Source: Mercurialis annua
Lineage: Eukaryota; Streptophyta; Magnoliopsida; Malpighiales; Euphorbiaceae
Length of the DNA stretch: 64,000 nt
Direction: 5' to 3'
Assembly: GCF_937616625.2 (NCBI RefSeq)
Contig: NC_065570.1
Coordinates: 73,435,665-73,499,664 of the forward strand
The notes under the pieces are model-generated. The model searched no databases, was not told the origin of the DNA, and saw nothing but the letters and a program-made list of their open reading frames with translations. Both the position numbers and the translations under genes were made by a program. This document shows positions 46,190 through 57,345 of this stretch, piece by piece (position 1 is the first letter of the stretch; every line of letters begins with the position of its first letter).

Positions 46190-46780
46190 ACTAAATATTC
46201 AGAAAAATTATAAATCATATTATGGGACATATATTTAATGGTGGTGACCATACGTATCAACAATTTACTAATTTATTATGAAATGTGATAAAACTGATTA
46301 ATGGTGGACTTATGCATCTCAATTTCTAGAAAAACAGATCAAAAACCACTTGCATTAAACTTTGGAGTTTTTCTTAATTTTTTTATGGCGGTTATCAAAC
46401 CACGGATTATAACAGTCGGTTACTTCTCCAGTTAGAAACTCAATAAATCAATTAAAATGCCATGGTTTTTATTTTGATGAAGAATATAGAGGACTTGGGT
46501 ACGTATCAGTACTATTTTACTTATTTATTTGATTTTCTGATTAGGGATGATAATGAAGAACCATGCATACAAAAACAGAATGATTTAGCACAATGCTTAA
46601 CTAGATAAATAATCAACAATAAATTTAATTTAATTCTTTCAAAATTGAAATGAAAACAAAAAAAGAAATAAAAACCTGCAAAATTGGATGATAACGAACA
46701 AATTAAACATCAATTGATGTTGACTTGATTGTTTTTATGCTTTCTTCTGTCTACTTCCGAAACACATGATGAAATTTAGT
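46190..46780. other. Intergenic, no gene seen
   Basis: AT-rich, nothing recognised. Confidence 0.5.
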
Positions 46781-47480
46781 TGAATTTAAAAAAATTAAAA
46801 AAATTGGAAAGTACACCTTGTGTGTGGATAGAAACACCACTTGTTTATGTGTGCAAGAGTGAAAATCCCACATTAGTAAGGAATTTTTTTTGGATTTATA
46901 AAGGTGGGCTTCACCCTTTGAATTGGGCTCAAGGAGTACCCAATTTTATGAGTGAATTAGAAGTTAAAACTTTCCCAATTTACCAGGCGCGCTATTCGGC
47001 CGGTTAGACTTGACTTGGTTCGGTTTAGACACTATTATTGATTTTTGATTTAATTTCTTTTTGCAACACAAAACTATTTGTATTCAGGGTTTTTAATTAC
47101 TCATAACTCCAAATTTAATGATCACATTTTTTGCTACAAATTGAATTTCTTATTCATTGCAATTTCAATTTTTTATTTCTAAAATTACTATAAATATGGT
47201 CATTATTCTTTTCACAAAGACACTTTAAAAATTAAAAACCCACTATACTTTTAGAACAACTTGTGTTATATGCGAACAACATTTGCTGAATTATTTTCGT
47301 GATTTCTTGAGCAACAGATAGCAAGTGTGTAATTCGAACATTGAATTACAGTGCAATACTCAATGTAAAACAGTGTGAATGTTTAATCCTAAGAACAACG
47401 TGGTTGATAGACTGTCTTGCACTTTTGGACAAAGTCGCAAACCGTATTAAAAGAGTGGCAAAAAAAGCTTAATTGAGATG
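46781..47480 (+). mobile_element. LTR-like promoter fragment
   Basis: AAAATCCCACATTAGTAAGG followed by TTTATAAAGGTGGGCTTCAC resembles the promoter part of Copia or TRIM LTRs, which share a CCCACAT box and TATA with plant snRNA genes. A downstream stretch (47370-47460) has GGTTGATAGACTGTCTTGCA, as found near Copia LTRs. No ends or target duplication could be fixed and no retroviral-type genes are present. Confidence 0.35.
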
Positions 47481-48260
47481 TTTGATGGGCCCGTTTATAA
47501 TTGAAGAGTTTATTTTGTGAAGGGGGCGGCCTTTTACATCCATTCCATTGAAAACTATAACTCCAGCTTTGAACTGTCAATTCAATTTGGGACTCAGAAA
47601 GTGGACATACCTGGCCCATTGTTAGTCCAATATCTAAACTGTTCGTGGCCACTAAAGTCCATACATTCACTGCTGAGATTTTGAACTAATTGATTAAAAA
47701 TTAATTTGTTTGGTGAAAATAGTGACGTATTCGAAATAAATTTATACGGTATGTCAAAATAGAAGTTTTACAGTATATTTGTTATAAAATGAAAAAGAAA
47801 ATTTAGGTGAGTAAAATTATATATGAAAAATATTATTTTATAAAAATAGATAATTGTTTATTTGGATGAACACATATTCATATTTCTTTTAGAGTATGAG
47901 TGAGATTAAAAATTAATCAAACAGTTAAAATAATTAATTTTAAAATAAATCCATTTAAGATTTTATTATAATTATTAAATTTTATGAAGCAGTTCGAATA
48001 ATTTGCATCAACAACTGCACTAAACATGACTTAGTTGCTAAAGCTATTTTTATGGTCTTTTAAAGTACATGTTCGCTTCCTAAATATACGAGACAAAATA
48101 TAGGAAATGAAAAAAACCTAAGAATTAATACAAAATATATTTATGATTTTCTTAAAGGAGTACATTTATCATAAATTTAAAATAACCAAAATTCAATAAT
48201 AATATAGAAATTTAATAAAACATGCTAGCAATTGATATACAATACTACAAATTATCAATT
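47481..48260. other. Intergenic, no gene seen
   Basis: AT-rich. The minus frame at 47389-47670 was considered and rejected as a gene. Confidence 0.45.
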
Positions 48261-48380
48261 GGCCGGAAAATACCAAAATAAAAAAAAATGAAAGTTCAGT
48301 AATCAAAATAAAAAAAAAAGTAGTTTAGTGTTTGAAATAAAAAAATTTGAAAGTTCAGTGATCTTCAGGATCAATTACCC
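48261..48380. mobile_element. Solo arm of the 567-1339 MITE family
   Basis: GGCCGGAAAATACCAAAATA through GATC.TTCAGGATCAATTACCC matches 1229-1339 closely. The partner arm was not found nearby, so this is a remnant. Confidence 0.7.
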
Positions 48381-48935
48381 GTACTATAATGATACAATAC
48401 TATTTCAGTGTATATAAATTACACTATTTAGTTTTATTTTTATAAGACGGTTTAAGAATGGCACGACACACTCTCTTTAGCGCAAATTTGTTGTTCTATG
48501 TCAGGTTAGCAGGATTGGTGTGATAATTTTTCTGCATTTCTTACTAAAGTGGTTGCTTCCGATTTGATTCAATGAGACGACAACTTTATTCTAAAAAATA
48601 TATTTAAAGATGTCCTCAAATGGAATTTGTCATTTTCACTTAACTAAATGCATCACATAACAACAACAAATTAAATAACTTGTAGTATCATATTTTTTTT
48701 ATAAAACTAATTTTCACACATTGTAAAAATTTAAGAACATAAATTGCTCTTGCATAACAAAGTATCTTATAATAATCGTGTATGCAAATTTAAAAAATTC
48801 CCGCATGCTATATGATCATATTACTTAGATTCAAAGGCATATATATAAAAGAACCAAACTTAAAGACTCCGTTTACAGAGTTAAGCAAAAAGTCCAAGTT
48901 AACTTAAAAGCAACAATTAAATTCAAAATTTAACA

Positions 48936-48943
48936 TATAAATA
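48936..48943 (+). promoter_or_regulatory. TATA box of the XCP2-like gene
   Basis: TATAAATA in ACATATAAATAGGCC lies 57 bp before the first exon's ATG, giving a leader of about 30 bases that includes a CCATCT repeat (48970-48994). Confidence 0.7.
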
Positions 48944-48999
48944 GGCCACCAATTAAGTGAATCCACACTTCCATCTCCATCTCCATCTCCATCTCAGTT

Positions 49000-50272
49000 A
49001 TGGCTTTCTCTTCATACTCTTTGATATTTCTTGTGGCCTTCTCTTTGTCTATCTCTGCATATGCTCGCGATTCGATCATTGGCTATGCTCCAGAAGACTT
49101 GACATCCCATGATAGGCTGATTGATCTGTTCGAATTATGGATTTCAAAATTCGGTAGAGTTTATGAAAGTATTGAAGAGAAGTTCGAGAGGTTTGAGATA
49201 TTCAAAGATAATCTGTTCCACATAGATGAGACTAATAAGAAGGTGACAAACTACTGGCTTGGAATCAATGAGTTTGCTGATCTGAGCCATGAAGAGTTCA
49301 AGAACAAGTATTTAGGACTTAAACCTGACCTGTCTAAACCGAGACAATACCCCGAAGAATTTGGTTATAAGGATATAACCAACATTCCAAAGTCAGTGGA
49401 TTGGCGAAAGAAAGGAGCCGTGACTCATGTGAAGAACCAAGGTTCATGCGGTAGTTGCTGGGCGTTTTCGACAGTGGCAGCAGTAGAGGGTATAAATCAG
49501 ATTACAACAGGAAATTTGACAGCTTTGTCGGAGCAAGAGCTGATCGATTGCGACACTACTAATAATAATGGTTGCAATGGCGGACTTATGGATTATGCAT
49601 TTGCCTACATTGTTGCCAATGGAGGTCTTCATAAGGAACAAGATTACCCTTATATCATGGAGGAAGGAACCTGCGATATGATAAAGGTAAAAAAAACTTA
49701 TATACTGTTGGGATATAATTATCACGACTCGTAAAATTGACGGGCCTATCAAAATCATTTTTTCAGAAAATTTGGTGGCAGTTAAATGAATATATTAACT
49801 CATACAGCTAATGAGATTTTGTATTTTTCAGGAAGAGACGGATGTAGTGAGCATCAGTGGGTACCATGATGTGCCACAGAACAGTGAAGAAAGCCTATTG
49901 AAGGCACTTGCGAACCAGCCGCTTAGTGTAGCTATTGAGGCTTCTGGCAGAGACTTCCAGTTTTACAGTGGGGTAAGTACACGCATCAAAGTTATAATAT
50001 GTTGAAGCAGTGATCTTTTTTTGGATCAAAATTACTAATGAAATAAGTTATAATAGGGTGTTTTTGATGGTCATTGTGGAACTGAGCTGGATCATGGAGT
50101 GGCAGCCGTTGGATATGGAACAAGCAAGGGCTTGGATTATATCATTGTTAAGAATTCATGGGGACCTAAATGGGGAGAAAAGGGATTTATTAGGATGAAG
50201 AGGAAAACTGGCAAGTCTGAAGGAATCTGTGGAATCTACAAAATGGCTTCTTATCCCACTAAAAATAAGTGA
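49000..50272 (+). CDS. XCP2: Papain-like cysteine protease, XCP2 type
   Basis: Three exons: 49000-49686, 49832-49972, 50057-50272, 347 residues. It has a signal peptide (about 1-22), an I29 inhibitor propeptide with ERFNIN-like residues (about 42-100, [17 protein letters not shown]), and a mature C1A protease from about residue 130 ([23 protein letters not shown]). The active site is complete: oxyanion Gln147, Cys153 (GSCWAF), His289 (LDHGV), Asn309 (KNSWG). There is no C-terminal granulin domain. Short length and the [20 protein letters not shown] start match the xylem proteases XCP1/XCP2, which clear cell contents from dying vessel elements in the vacuole. Synteny with TMT1 favours XCP2. 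Splice sites are canonical and the frame is intact. Confidence 0.92.
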
Positions 50273-50769
50273 TTTCATTTGCTTCCCGTTTTATGTCAGC
50301 TTTATGTATTTTCAATAAATGTTTTCTATCTAATTTGGAATTACTGATTTTACAATTTACCCTTTGGCTATAACATTCTCAAAATGTAACATATAAAAAC
50401 ATTATCAAGCATTCTATACATGTTGGAAAAATAATTGATCATGTGAAGAATGTTTTGCATCTATTTGCTTGAATCAACAAGCAAAAGACCGTAAAAGTTG
50501 GTCAAAATAAAAAAATCATCGATAATTAACATCCTGCTAAGACCGTGAGTTCAATTCCTCATACAAGTAATCTCCATCCCCCATGATCTATATATATCAC
50601 ACCTTCAAAGAATATACAACATTGATCATTTCACCAAATAAAATGTAATTGTAGGTACGATAACACAATATAAAATTATAATATACAACTAATTTACATC
50701 TATACAATATGACATAAGACTAGTAAAATGACTTAAGTAGCAATTTATCAAATCAACTCGTAAAAATTA
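50273..50769. other. 3' flank of XCP2, SINE-like B box
   Basis: Contains the protease 3' UTR. At 50530-50570, CTGCTAAGACCGTGAGTTCAATTCC looks like the B-box part of an old tRNA-type SINE, without clear ends. Confidence 0.4.
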
Positions 50770-50993
50770 GGCAATTAGTATATAAATTAATTTTATGGAC
50801 AATTAGTTTCAAAATTGTTGGTTATAGTCAATTAATCTTATTTTTACAATTTATCCTCTCAACTTATAAACTAATTACCTCTTTAATTAGTAATTTACTT
50901 CCTCAACTTCTAAGCTAATTTGCAAAAATGAAGTTAATTGATCATAATCACCAACTTTAAAATCGGTTACAAAGTTAATTTATGTGCTAATTA
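50770..50993. mobile_element. Foldback MITE, diverged
   Basis: AATTAGTATATAAATTAATT at the left and AATTAGCACATAAATTAACT (reversed right end) begin long inverted arms that share TTGTTGGTTATAGTCAATTA-like sequence. No target duplication identified. Similar words occur near 21200-21500. Confidence 0.5.
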
Positions 50994-51282
50994 TTAATGA
51001 ACAGAGGGTCAACGCGCCCCCTGAACTTAATAACACAGGGTCATCTAATCCAATTTACATTTTTTTAAGCAACTAACTCCAAAACTCTACATTTTTGGAT
51101 CAAATAACCCTATAATTTATATTTTTATATCAAAAAAATGGATTTAGGATAAGTGTATTGCAACAATTAGGGAAGTATCTAATTATTTTTTTACATTTCT
51201 CACCTCCGATTTGTATTTTACGCGTTTTAAAAATACACTTATGGGGTTATTTGACTAAAAATGAAGAGTTTTGGGGTTACTT
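50994..51282. other. MITE-like intergenic sequence before the CACTA end
   Basis: Phrases such as AACTCCAAAACTCTACATTT and their complements (AAATGAAGAGTTTTGGGGTT) suggest a decayed inverted-repeat element cut by the CACTA insertion. Confidence 0.4.
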
Positions 51283-51490
51283 CACTACAAAAAAATAAAG
51301 TTATGGGGGCAGTTTTATAGGGGCGGTTATATGAACAGCCCCTATGATTTGTCATTTAGAAACTAAATCCTTTCTATAGGGGCGGAAGTCGTAAATGCCC
51401 CTATTATTGTATCATCATAGGGGCGGTTGTATAAAACTAAGGGCGGCTTTTAAAATAAAACCGAATTTTAACGAATCAAATTTCTTTGTT
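51283..51490 (+). mobile_element. CACTA (En/Spm) 5' terminus, split by a MULE
   Basis: Starts CACTACAAAAAAATAAAG, the diagnostic CACTA end, followed by three subterminal units with GGGGCGGTT/GCCCCTAT inverted words (51318-51450). The element continues on the other side of the MULE from 60563. Its other end is not in the window, and no CACTA transposase was seen. Confidence 0.75.
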
Positions 51491-51684
51491 GGGTTTATCC
51501 CAAATTTGTCCCATATTTGAAACATATTTACCCATTTGTGCCCCGGAAATTTGTAATTCCGGGTTTGTGCCTCTTTTATGGGCCGTCCGCAGAAAAGATA
51601 TGCGGACGGCCCATTTTTGCATGCCGTCCGCATATATTTTCTGCGGACGGCTCTTTTGCTCCACGTCTGCTCCTACGTGGAGCA
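51491..51684 (+). repeat. Left terminal inverted repeat of the MULE
   Basis: Inverse copy of 60360-60553. The differences are at ACCC/ACCT, ATGCCG/ATGTCG and ATATTTTC/ATCTTTTC. Contains hairpins GGGCCGTCCGCA...TGCGGACGGCCC and TTTTGCTCCACGT...ACGTGGAGCAAAA. Confidence 0.95.
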
Positions 51685-51925
51685 AAAGTGGCGATGACAG
51701 TGCCGTCCGCGGAATACTTCCGCGGACGACATTGTCATCTTCAGGGAATTTATTCCCTGTATCGAGACAGGGAATAAATTCCCTGACCGAGGCAGGTCAA
51801 TTGTTGACCTGCCTCGGTCTGTGTTACCGTCCGCATAACATTTATGCGGACGGTAACACTATAAATATGAGGGCTGAGCCTCATTTTTTCCAACAGCCGA
51901 ATAGTTGGAAAAAAAAGAGGCTCAG
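51578..51925. repeat. String of eight adjacent hairpins, left side of the MULE
   Basis: Consecutive palindromes with 10-20 bp arms: 51578-51614, 51623-51651, 51654-51687, 51693-51739 (two mismatches), 51741-51786 (perfect 20-bp arms around TCAGGGAATTTATTCCCTGT), 51785-51819 (GACCGAGGCAGGTCAA, loop TTG), 51821-51859 (GTGTTACCGTCCGCATAA, loop CAT) and 51868-51925 (GAGCCTC and TTTTTCCAAC arms). Several share the core CCGTCCGCA. Confidence 0.9.
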
Positions 51926-52491
51926 CTAGGGGTGAGCATCGGTCGGTTCGGTTCGGTGGGAAAATTTTCGGTTTTTTCGGTTTTCGGTTTGGAAATTTCC
52001 CAAACCGAACCGAACCGAACTTTTAGTTTGGAAGTTAAAAAACCGAACCGAATTAAACCGAAATATTTCGGTTCGGTTCGGTTTGGTTAAAACCGAATTT
52101 AATTATTTTTTTAATTTTTTTAATTTTTTTATTAAAATTTATTCAAATATTAAATAATTAGAGTCTAATATACTTTCATATATATTTAAATAACAATTAT
52201 TAATTCATATATCAATAATAATAAAGATATAAATACAAAAAACATATAAATATAAGTATATATGTATATTATTTTTAAAAAAGTTATATATTTTATATTA
52301 AACTTCGGTTCATTCGGTTTTTTCGGTTTTTCGGTTTTCAAAACACCCAAACCGAACCGAACACCGAACTCCGAACTTTAACTAAAGTAGGAACCGAACC
52401 AAACCGTTCTCACCGAAAAACCGAACCAAACAACAAAGTTCGGTTCGGTTCGGTTCGGTTTTTCGGTCTGGTTCGGTTCTTGCTCAGCCCT
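51926..52491. mobile_element. 566-bp hAT-type MITE inside the MULE
   Basis: AGGCTCAG is exact at 51918-51925 and 52492-52499, an 8-bp target duplication typical of hAT elements. Ends are CTAGGGGTGAGCA and (reversed) AGGGCTGAGCAA. Both subterminal parts are full of CGGTTCGGTT/AACCGAACCG repeats. It encodes no real protein (the frame at 51905-52090 is repeat-derived). It lies in the leader of the transposase gene. Confidence 0.85.
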
Positions 52492-52650
52492 AGGCTCAGC
52501 CTCTCATCCCCCTCTCCCCCTATTCTGAAAAAGAGTATAATTTTTTTTATTTTCTTCTACAATTTCAATATATTACGACGTTATCAGATTTTCAACGACT
52601 GCATATTGGAGTATTATTTTATATTATATACAGCAGCGTGGACTACAAGA

Positions 52651-52968
52651 GGTAAGTTAATTTTATAATTTATTTATTATAAATAAAGTTAATATTATTT
52701 AATAGAGTTTAAATTCTAGGATTTAAAATATTATTTATTTGTTAGACATTAATTTAATATCGTTAAAATTTAGAATTTAATTTATAAAAAAAAATCAAAA
52801 AAATTAAATGTCAAATATGATAATTAGAATTATTACAATACAAAAAAAATTTGCATGACAATTGAAATATTAAAATGTTATAATTAAATATTATAATTTT
52901 TTTTAGATGAATTAAATGTTATAATTTAAATGTTAAAAATTGTGAATTTATTTATTTTTTAAAATGTA
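52651..52968 (+). other. Likely 5' UTR intron of the MULE transposase gene
   Basis: A good donor (CAAGAG|GTAAGTT, about 52650) and an acceptor-like ATGTAG just before the ATG at 52972 frame an AT-rich stretch. Inferred from consensus only. Confidence 0.45.
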
Positions 52969-52971
52969 GTG

Positions 52972-55604
52972 ATGACGACCGTGATAATGCCGTCGTTATT
53001 AATTTATTGGGGTGGCACAATAATGAACACTCCGGGTGGAGTAGATTATCATTTAGGTTGTAGAAGAACAGCTGAACTGAGTTTGCGAATGAGCTTTTTA
53101 GAGTTAGAGAACATAGTTAGAAGGACAATTGGTTTAGGTGATGATACTGTGATTACGAAGATTTACTTACGCGTACCTCAGTATGATGCAAATCACATTG
53201 TCAGTTATTATGCCTATCTTATGACAACCGATGAGAACGTGTACAACATGCTTCGTAATGCTGCGAGGACCCCGAACATGCGGGAAATAGAGTTGTACGT
53301 AGAATACAACACGCCAGTAGAAATTACTGCAGCAATTAGTGGTCTGAACTTAGTGGAGTCCGATCCTTGTGATGACAGTGATGACATTGACGATGATGAA
53401 CGCAACTTCTATCAGGCTGGCCCTGGGGACGACGAGGATGACGATGATAGTGGAGGTGAGAATATAGAGGAAGCTGAGGGGGTTGAGGGTACGGCTGATG
53501 CAGTTTGCAACGATGGTGAAGGTACTGAATATCATTCCCAATTTCCCTACGACTACACCCACGTCAACGTCAATGAAATGCGGGTGAATATGAATCTGTT
53601 TTCTGGACCATGTTTGATTTGGGAAGAAGGGAAAGAGTTTGCGAAGGGGATGCTTTTTAATTCAAGATTGGCAGTTCAGAATTGCGCAACTAGGTATCAC
53701 ATGCTGGCGAATAGGGAATACAAGAGTTGTCGAACAACTCTCAAAACGATAGTGTTGGTGTGTAAAAATAGCGATATCTGCAACTGGCGGTTGCGGGCGA
53801 CATGCTTAAAGAAAAGAGGAGCCGGCGATTGGACGTTAACAAAATATAACGGTCCTCACACATGTAATCCCCAATTTGCCTCGCAAGACCACCGAAATTA
53901 CAGATCTGCAATGATTGCTGAGCATATTCGGTTACAATTGGTAGCGCAGCGAAGTATAAGGGTGAAAACGCTTCAAGCGGGGATTTTTGAAAGGTTAGGA
54001 GTACGGCCTCGATATAATAAAACTTGGTACGCAAAGGAAAAGGCCATTGCAAAAATGTTTGGAGAATGGGACGACTCTTTCAAAAAAATTTGTTATTTCA
54101 TGGAAAACGTGTCCATCACTAATCCAGGAACATATTGGCATGCTGAAGGTACAAATAGTGAATTTTGATCGTTTAATTTTGTTTTAAGCATATAAGATCA
54201 CAATTACTAACTTTAAAAGAGTGGGTTATTTTCAGGTGACCCTGTCGTGCGAGACGGTGAAGTTGATCCTACAGTCAGAATGTTCAAACGGATGTTTTGG
54301 ACTTACGAGCCCATGGTCGAGGGCCTCCGCTATTGCAAACCCGTTCTCTTTATTGATGGGACATTTTTATATGGAAAATATAAAATGGTTCTGTTAACAG
54401 CGCAAGTGATAGATGGAAACAATTTCATCATGCCTGTAGCGTTCGCGCTAGTGGAAAAAGAAAGCGCTGAAAGCTGGTCGTACTTCTTGACGAATGTCCG
54501 GACGCATGTGTTACGTGAGCGGAGGATGTGTATAATATCTGACCGCCATCCTGGCATTATGTCTACAATGCGAAGACCAGAATGGGCTGATTCTGACTAC
54601 ACTCACAAATATTGCATCCGACATTTGATTAGCAATTTTCATACAGCTATTGGCAGTCAATATTTGAAAGTGTTAGCTGAAAGGGCCGGTAAGTTATTTG
54701 ATTATTCATAATTTGTTAGCGACACAAAAATAGACTTACTTTCAGTGTTTAATATATTAAAATAAATGGTTTAGGGCGGACGTACCAGAGGAAGAAGTTC
54801 GATAAGATTATGACACGTATAGAAAGGGAATCAACTGCAGCGTATAACTATTTGGACGGACTTTCTAAAAAAGCATGGTCCATGAGCGGCGATAAAAAGG
54901 GGTTGCGGCATGGAGCGATGACAACGAACTATGCCGAGTCGGTAAATGCGATGTTTAAGAACCTCCGAGGGCTTCCCGTCACGGCTATGTTGGAGGCAAT
55001 TTTTTTGAAGCTGAATGACACTTTCTTTAAGCATTGTGAGACCTACCAAAAAGCCATCGCGAATGGGTACCATATAACTGCAGTATGTGGTGACACCCTA
55101 CAGTATAGGGGAACAAAGTCTCAAACTCATATTGCCACTGTCTACAATTTAGGTGAAAAAGTATACATGGTGGAGACTAAGCGCGACAGTTTAACACGAA
55201 AGGGGGGCAACACACATACAGTTGAGCTACTTAATAAGAGATGTACATGCGGTAAATTTCAACAAACAAGGATACCATGCTCTCATGCAATAGCTGCTTG
55301 TGTCCAACACGGGGAGGACCATCGTCTTTACATGGCCAAATACTACAAAACTGATTATGCGATGCGAGCTTGGAGCACTGTATGTTTTAGGCCATTGCAG
55401 GATCGGTCTTATTGGATCACGTCAAGTCACGTCCCGTTTATTCCAAATCCAGAGTGGAAGAGACCGAGAGGAAGGCCTGTCGAAGGAAGAAGGAGAAATG
55501 AGATGGATCAAACATTTCGACCGGGAAAAAATCCCCGCTTTTGCCGAAAATGCGGGCTTCAAGGGCATAATGCTAGGACTTGTAGTACTAGACCTGTGGC
55601 GTAA
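52972..55604 (+). CDS. mudrA-like: MULE (MURA-type) transposase
   Basis: Three exons: 52972-54148, 54236-54688, 54775-55604, 819 residues, no stop or frame change. The N-terminus (WGGTIMNTPGGVDYHLG) begins a PB1-like/MuDR N-terminal region, followed by an acidic tract (about 135-180) and the MuDR zinc region (NRAYK-like REYKSCRT...CNWRLRATC). The MULE catalytic domain has D433 (LFIDGTFLYGKYK), D495 (SDRHPGI), the C519..H522 pair, and E598 (NYAESVNAMF). A SWIM zinc finger follows (C700, C702, C712, H714) and a C-terminal CCHC knuckle (C800, C803, H808, C813). It should cut and rejoin ends carrying the 194-bp repeats. All key residues are present. The GTG three bases upstream was not used because an ATG follows directly. 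Confidence 0.93.
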
Positions 55605-55681
55605 ATTTATGACTTGTATTGGTTGAACCTTATCATTTGTAACTTCAAATTGTTGTATTGATGTTTAATGAATGTGTTTGT

Positions 55682-57256
55682 TGTTTGATAGGAGTATTTT
55701 TACTCCTATCTTTAGCGTCGTTTCCGCATGCTTTATTAACGTTTTATCACGGTTTTATGGTATTTCGTATGCCTTATTACGTGTTTTAGTATTTCAGGTA
55801 CTTAGGAGCATTGCGGAAGCATTTTGGTGCAAAAGTTGGAAAAGACGACAAAAGCGATGCGGAAGCTCATTTGCAAATCTGAAAAGCTGACCCCGGGGCA
55901 CTAATTGACCAATTTGGACTAGCTAGAAGCCTCAAATGAACTCGTGATCTTCATGAAAGTTAAAGTAGACGTCCTGAGCTTTCCAACGGTTCAAGAATCG
56001 ACTTAATCGGACAGTTCTACACCGAGTTACGAAGGTTTGAAGATCGAGATTTGGAGTAGAAAATGGCAGCTCGAATTGGGCTTCTCATTTAGCCCAAGGA
56101 GCTCTATTCAAGCTTGGGCTTGCTGGAATGGGGAAATCTTAATTCAAGATGCATTAAGGCTTTATTAATTTGTTATTTTGGACCCAACACATGTGTAATT
56201 GAATGTTTGTCTTTTTCCTTCTTTTGTAAGTACTATATATATGGGGCCTTATCTTTATTTTAGGTATAGAAGATTTTGCTAGACATTATTCTATTTTGTA
56301 CTTTTGAATCTTCTCCTAATTTTAGAAATCCCCAAGTGTAGTCCTTACCTTCTTCAATAGAATTTCCAGATTTTCATATTTTCCTCCATTGTTGAATACT
56401 TAAGCTTTTTCTATTGAAGATTTATTCTCATTTTATTATTGAAGTATTATCTTATTGAATGTTATTGGTTTGGGTTTCTACAAAGGTAACTAGATCTATC
56501 TCTCAATGATTTATTATTCTATTTGCTTGATGTTTGTTGTTTTAGCCATGGTTGGCTAAACCCCATGTTTGGGGGTTAATTTGAATCTTAGTTGTGTATG
56601 ATTGGGTTAGGGTTTTGGGGTTGTGTTGATTGTTCTAATTAAGGAACCTAAAGCTTGCTTAGATTAGCTACCTAAGTATTGTTCTTAAATTAATTCTCAC
56701 CTTGAGAGAGGGTTTATTAGTTGGATTTGATTAATTAGAGACTTAATTAGTAACACCATGAGAGTGGGTTAGTAATTAGGTGGCCTATGAGTTGTGATTT
56801 ATTTGTTAATTGCCTCTATTTGCGTTTGGTGCTACGAGAGTAGGTTAAGCTCGATTAGTTGCGGTTTTGTAGCTCCTTGAGGCTCGAGAGAGCGGGAGTT
56901 GCGGTCTAAAACACTCGGTCCTCGTTTAGAACCCTAAACCCGATACCCTTGATTGCATGACCTAGGAGGATTATTAGCTCCCAAACCTCTTTATCACTTG
57001 AATTTCGTTAATTATTATAGTGTTTACTCGTTTCTTTAAATTAGTAATTTGTTAATTCCTAGATAGCATAAGTTTTTAGTAGTTGGTTGATTGGTTCATT
57101 AAGAAAAACACTTATTCTCTTGCTAAACGAATTGAATCGCAACTAAGTTCATTCTCATCGATAATCACTCTTGAATTCACTCCTTGTGGGATCGATAACT
57201 CGGACTTAGGTCCACTCTATTACAAGTTGGGTTTATTCTCAACATTGTTTAATGCA
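55682..57256 (+). mobile_element. Solo LTR, 1575 bp, between the two MULE genes
   Basis: TTTGT flanks both sides (55677-55681 and 57257-57261), a 5-bp target duplication. The sequence starts TGTTTGATAGGAG and ends GTTTAATGCA, so it has TG...CA ends. A TATA-like TATATATAT lies at 56234-56242, and the 3' part has TTGTGGGATCGATAACTCGG, similar to the ends of Ty3/Gypsy (Tat/Athila) LTRs. No internal retrotransposon genes follow, so it is a solo LTR left by recombination. It is in plus orientation, ending 90 bp before the PMD start codon. Confidence 0.8.
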
Positions 57257-57345
57257 TTTGTTCGCTGTACCATGTTATAACGAAATTTGTACGACATTTT
57301 CCATATACCATGTTATAATATATGTATTGAATTACAAATGCAGTT

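Noticed and set aside
46860..46920. snRNA gene promoter (CCCACAT box plus TATA)
   Set aside because: The upstream box deviates from the consensus and no U-snRNA sequence follows at the expected start; Copia/TRIM LTRs share this promoter form.
47389..47670. 93-codon minus-strand frame
   Set aside because: Contains scattered Cys and Trp but no recognised domain, and it overlaps sequence resembling LTR-element leader on the plus strand.
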